Below, piece after piece: positions 11,076 through 11,667 of a stretch of DNA of 11,667 nucleotides. The position numbers were made by a program, and so were the translations under genes. The stretch lies in assembly GCA_028565635.1 (NCBI GenBank), contig JAOXYB010051334.1:1-11667 (forward strand), written 5' to 3'. The DNA is from Phoronis ovalis (lineage: Eukaryota > Phoronida > Phoronidae). Position 1 is the first letter of the stretch. Every line of letters begins with the position of its first letter. The notes under the pieces are model-generated. The model did no database searches, was not told the DNA's origin, and was given only the letters and a program-made list of their open reading frames with translations.

Positions 11076-11667
11076 GCTTAATTTCTCGTTGACGTTTTAA
11101 GCTGTACAGTCTAGTATACAGAATATTCTTATTAAATAAACATATTTGCTCAAATGTATATCTTCAAATTAAATAAGGGCATATGAATCCCTGATATGAA
11201 TAAACAAAAAAACCAGTTGCGTAGCACAATCCCAAGACACTCTTAGTCTCTTACCCATACATTATTATACAGAACTGATGATTATTGCAAGTTTAAGAAA
11301 GACAGTTACAGATACAGAGTAATTACAACTTACTTTACTTTAATGGATTGCTGTTCAAAATTCCATTTAAATTCGCTAACAAAATGATATTTCCAGAACT
11401 TGCTGTCACATGTCCCAGGCACAAATAGGTTATATCAACTATAGGTCAAGTGCCAGGCTGTAGTTACTGTGGTATGTAATAACACAAGATATAATCATTT
11501 AGATTCTTTTTTACTTTTTGAAGTATGATGAGTTGAAACAAGACATTTGTCATGTCTAATGCCCATCCAATGTGTAGGATATTTTTTTTTAAATTATTGT
11601 TTTTTTACATTAGAAAAGAATATAATACATCATGCATTATAATCTGGTTTATCATTGTGGGGTACTC
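11076..11667. other. 5' flank of the ERI1-like gene, nothing recognised
   Basis: This AT-rich stretch should contain the 5' UTR and promoter of the - strand gene. I see no conserved coding region on either strand, no repeat with clear ends and no confident TATA or initiator element. A T/A-rich run lies at 11581-11607. Confidence 0.35.

Overview
The window is spliced, AT-rich animal nuclear DNA. It has short exons with GT-AG introns, several families of interspersed repeats and no prokaryotic gene layout. The protein families (a failed-axon-connections GST-like protein, a caspase and an ERI1-type exonuclease-fold protein) together with small DNA transposons and a tRNA-derived SINE suggest an invertebrate metazoan, perhaps marine. 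The species cannot be named from sequence alone.

Layout. Positions 1-1363 hold a C/T-rich stretch, a 383-bp non-autonomous DNA transposon (596-978) and no recognisable gene. Positions 1364-5406 on the + strand hold five exons of a FAXC/fax homologue (262 codons from the ATG at 1364); its first intron carries two diverged copies of a tRNA-like SINE. Positions 6168-8393 on the - strand hold three exons of a caspase with a complete p20/p10 catalytic domain, whose 5' end was not found. The fax and caspase genes are tail to tail, and their candidate poly(A) signals interleave at 5749-5812. Positions 8845-9124 and 9134-9514 hold two DNA transposons inserted into the same target site. Positions 9537-11075 on the - strand hold a four-exon ERI1/3'hExo-like gene (278 codons). 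Positions 11076-11667 are its 5' flank, with nothing recognised.

The genes do not look like parts of one pathway. The most interesting observation is that the ERI1-like protein keeps the fold and an intact spliced frame but has lost two of its five DEDDh catalytic residues (D-A-D-Y-D instead of D-E-D-H-D), so it looks like a pseudo-exonuclease. The caspase keeps the catalytic His and Cys but has VACKG where QACxG is expected. The transposons are well delimited: three elements have terminal inverted repeats and perfect target-site duplications of 6, 7 and 8 bp, and one ends 15 nt past the stop codon of the ERI-like gene, where it may supply the poly(A) signal. I found no undescribed multi-gene system. 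All exon structures are inferred by eye from splice consensus and family alignment recalled from memory.
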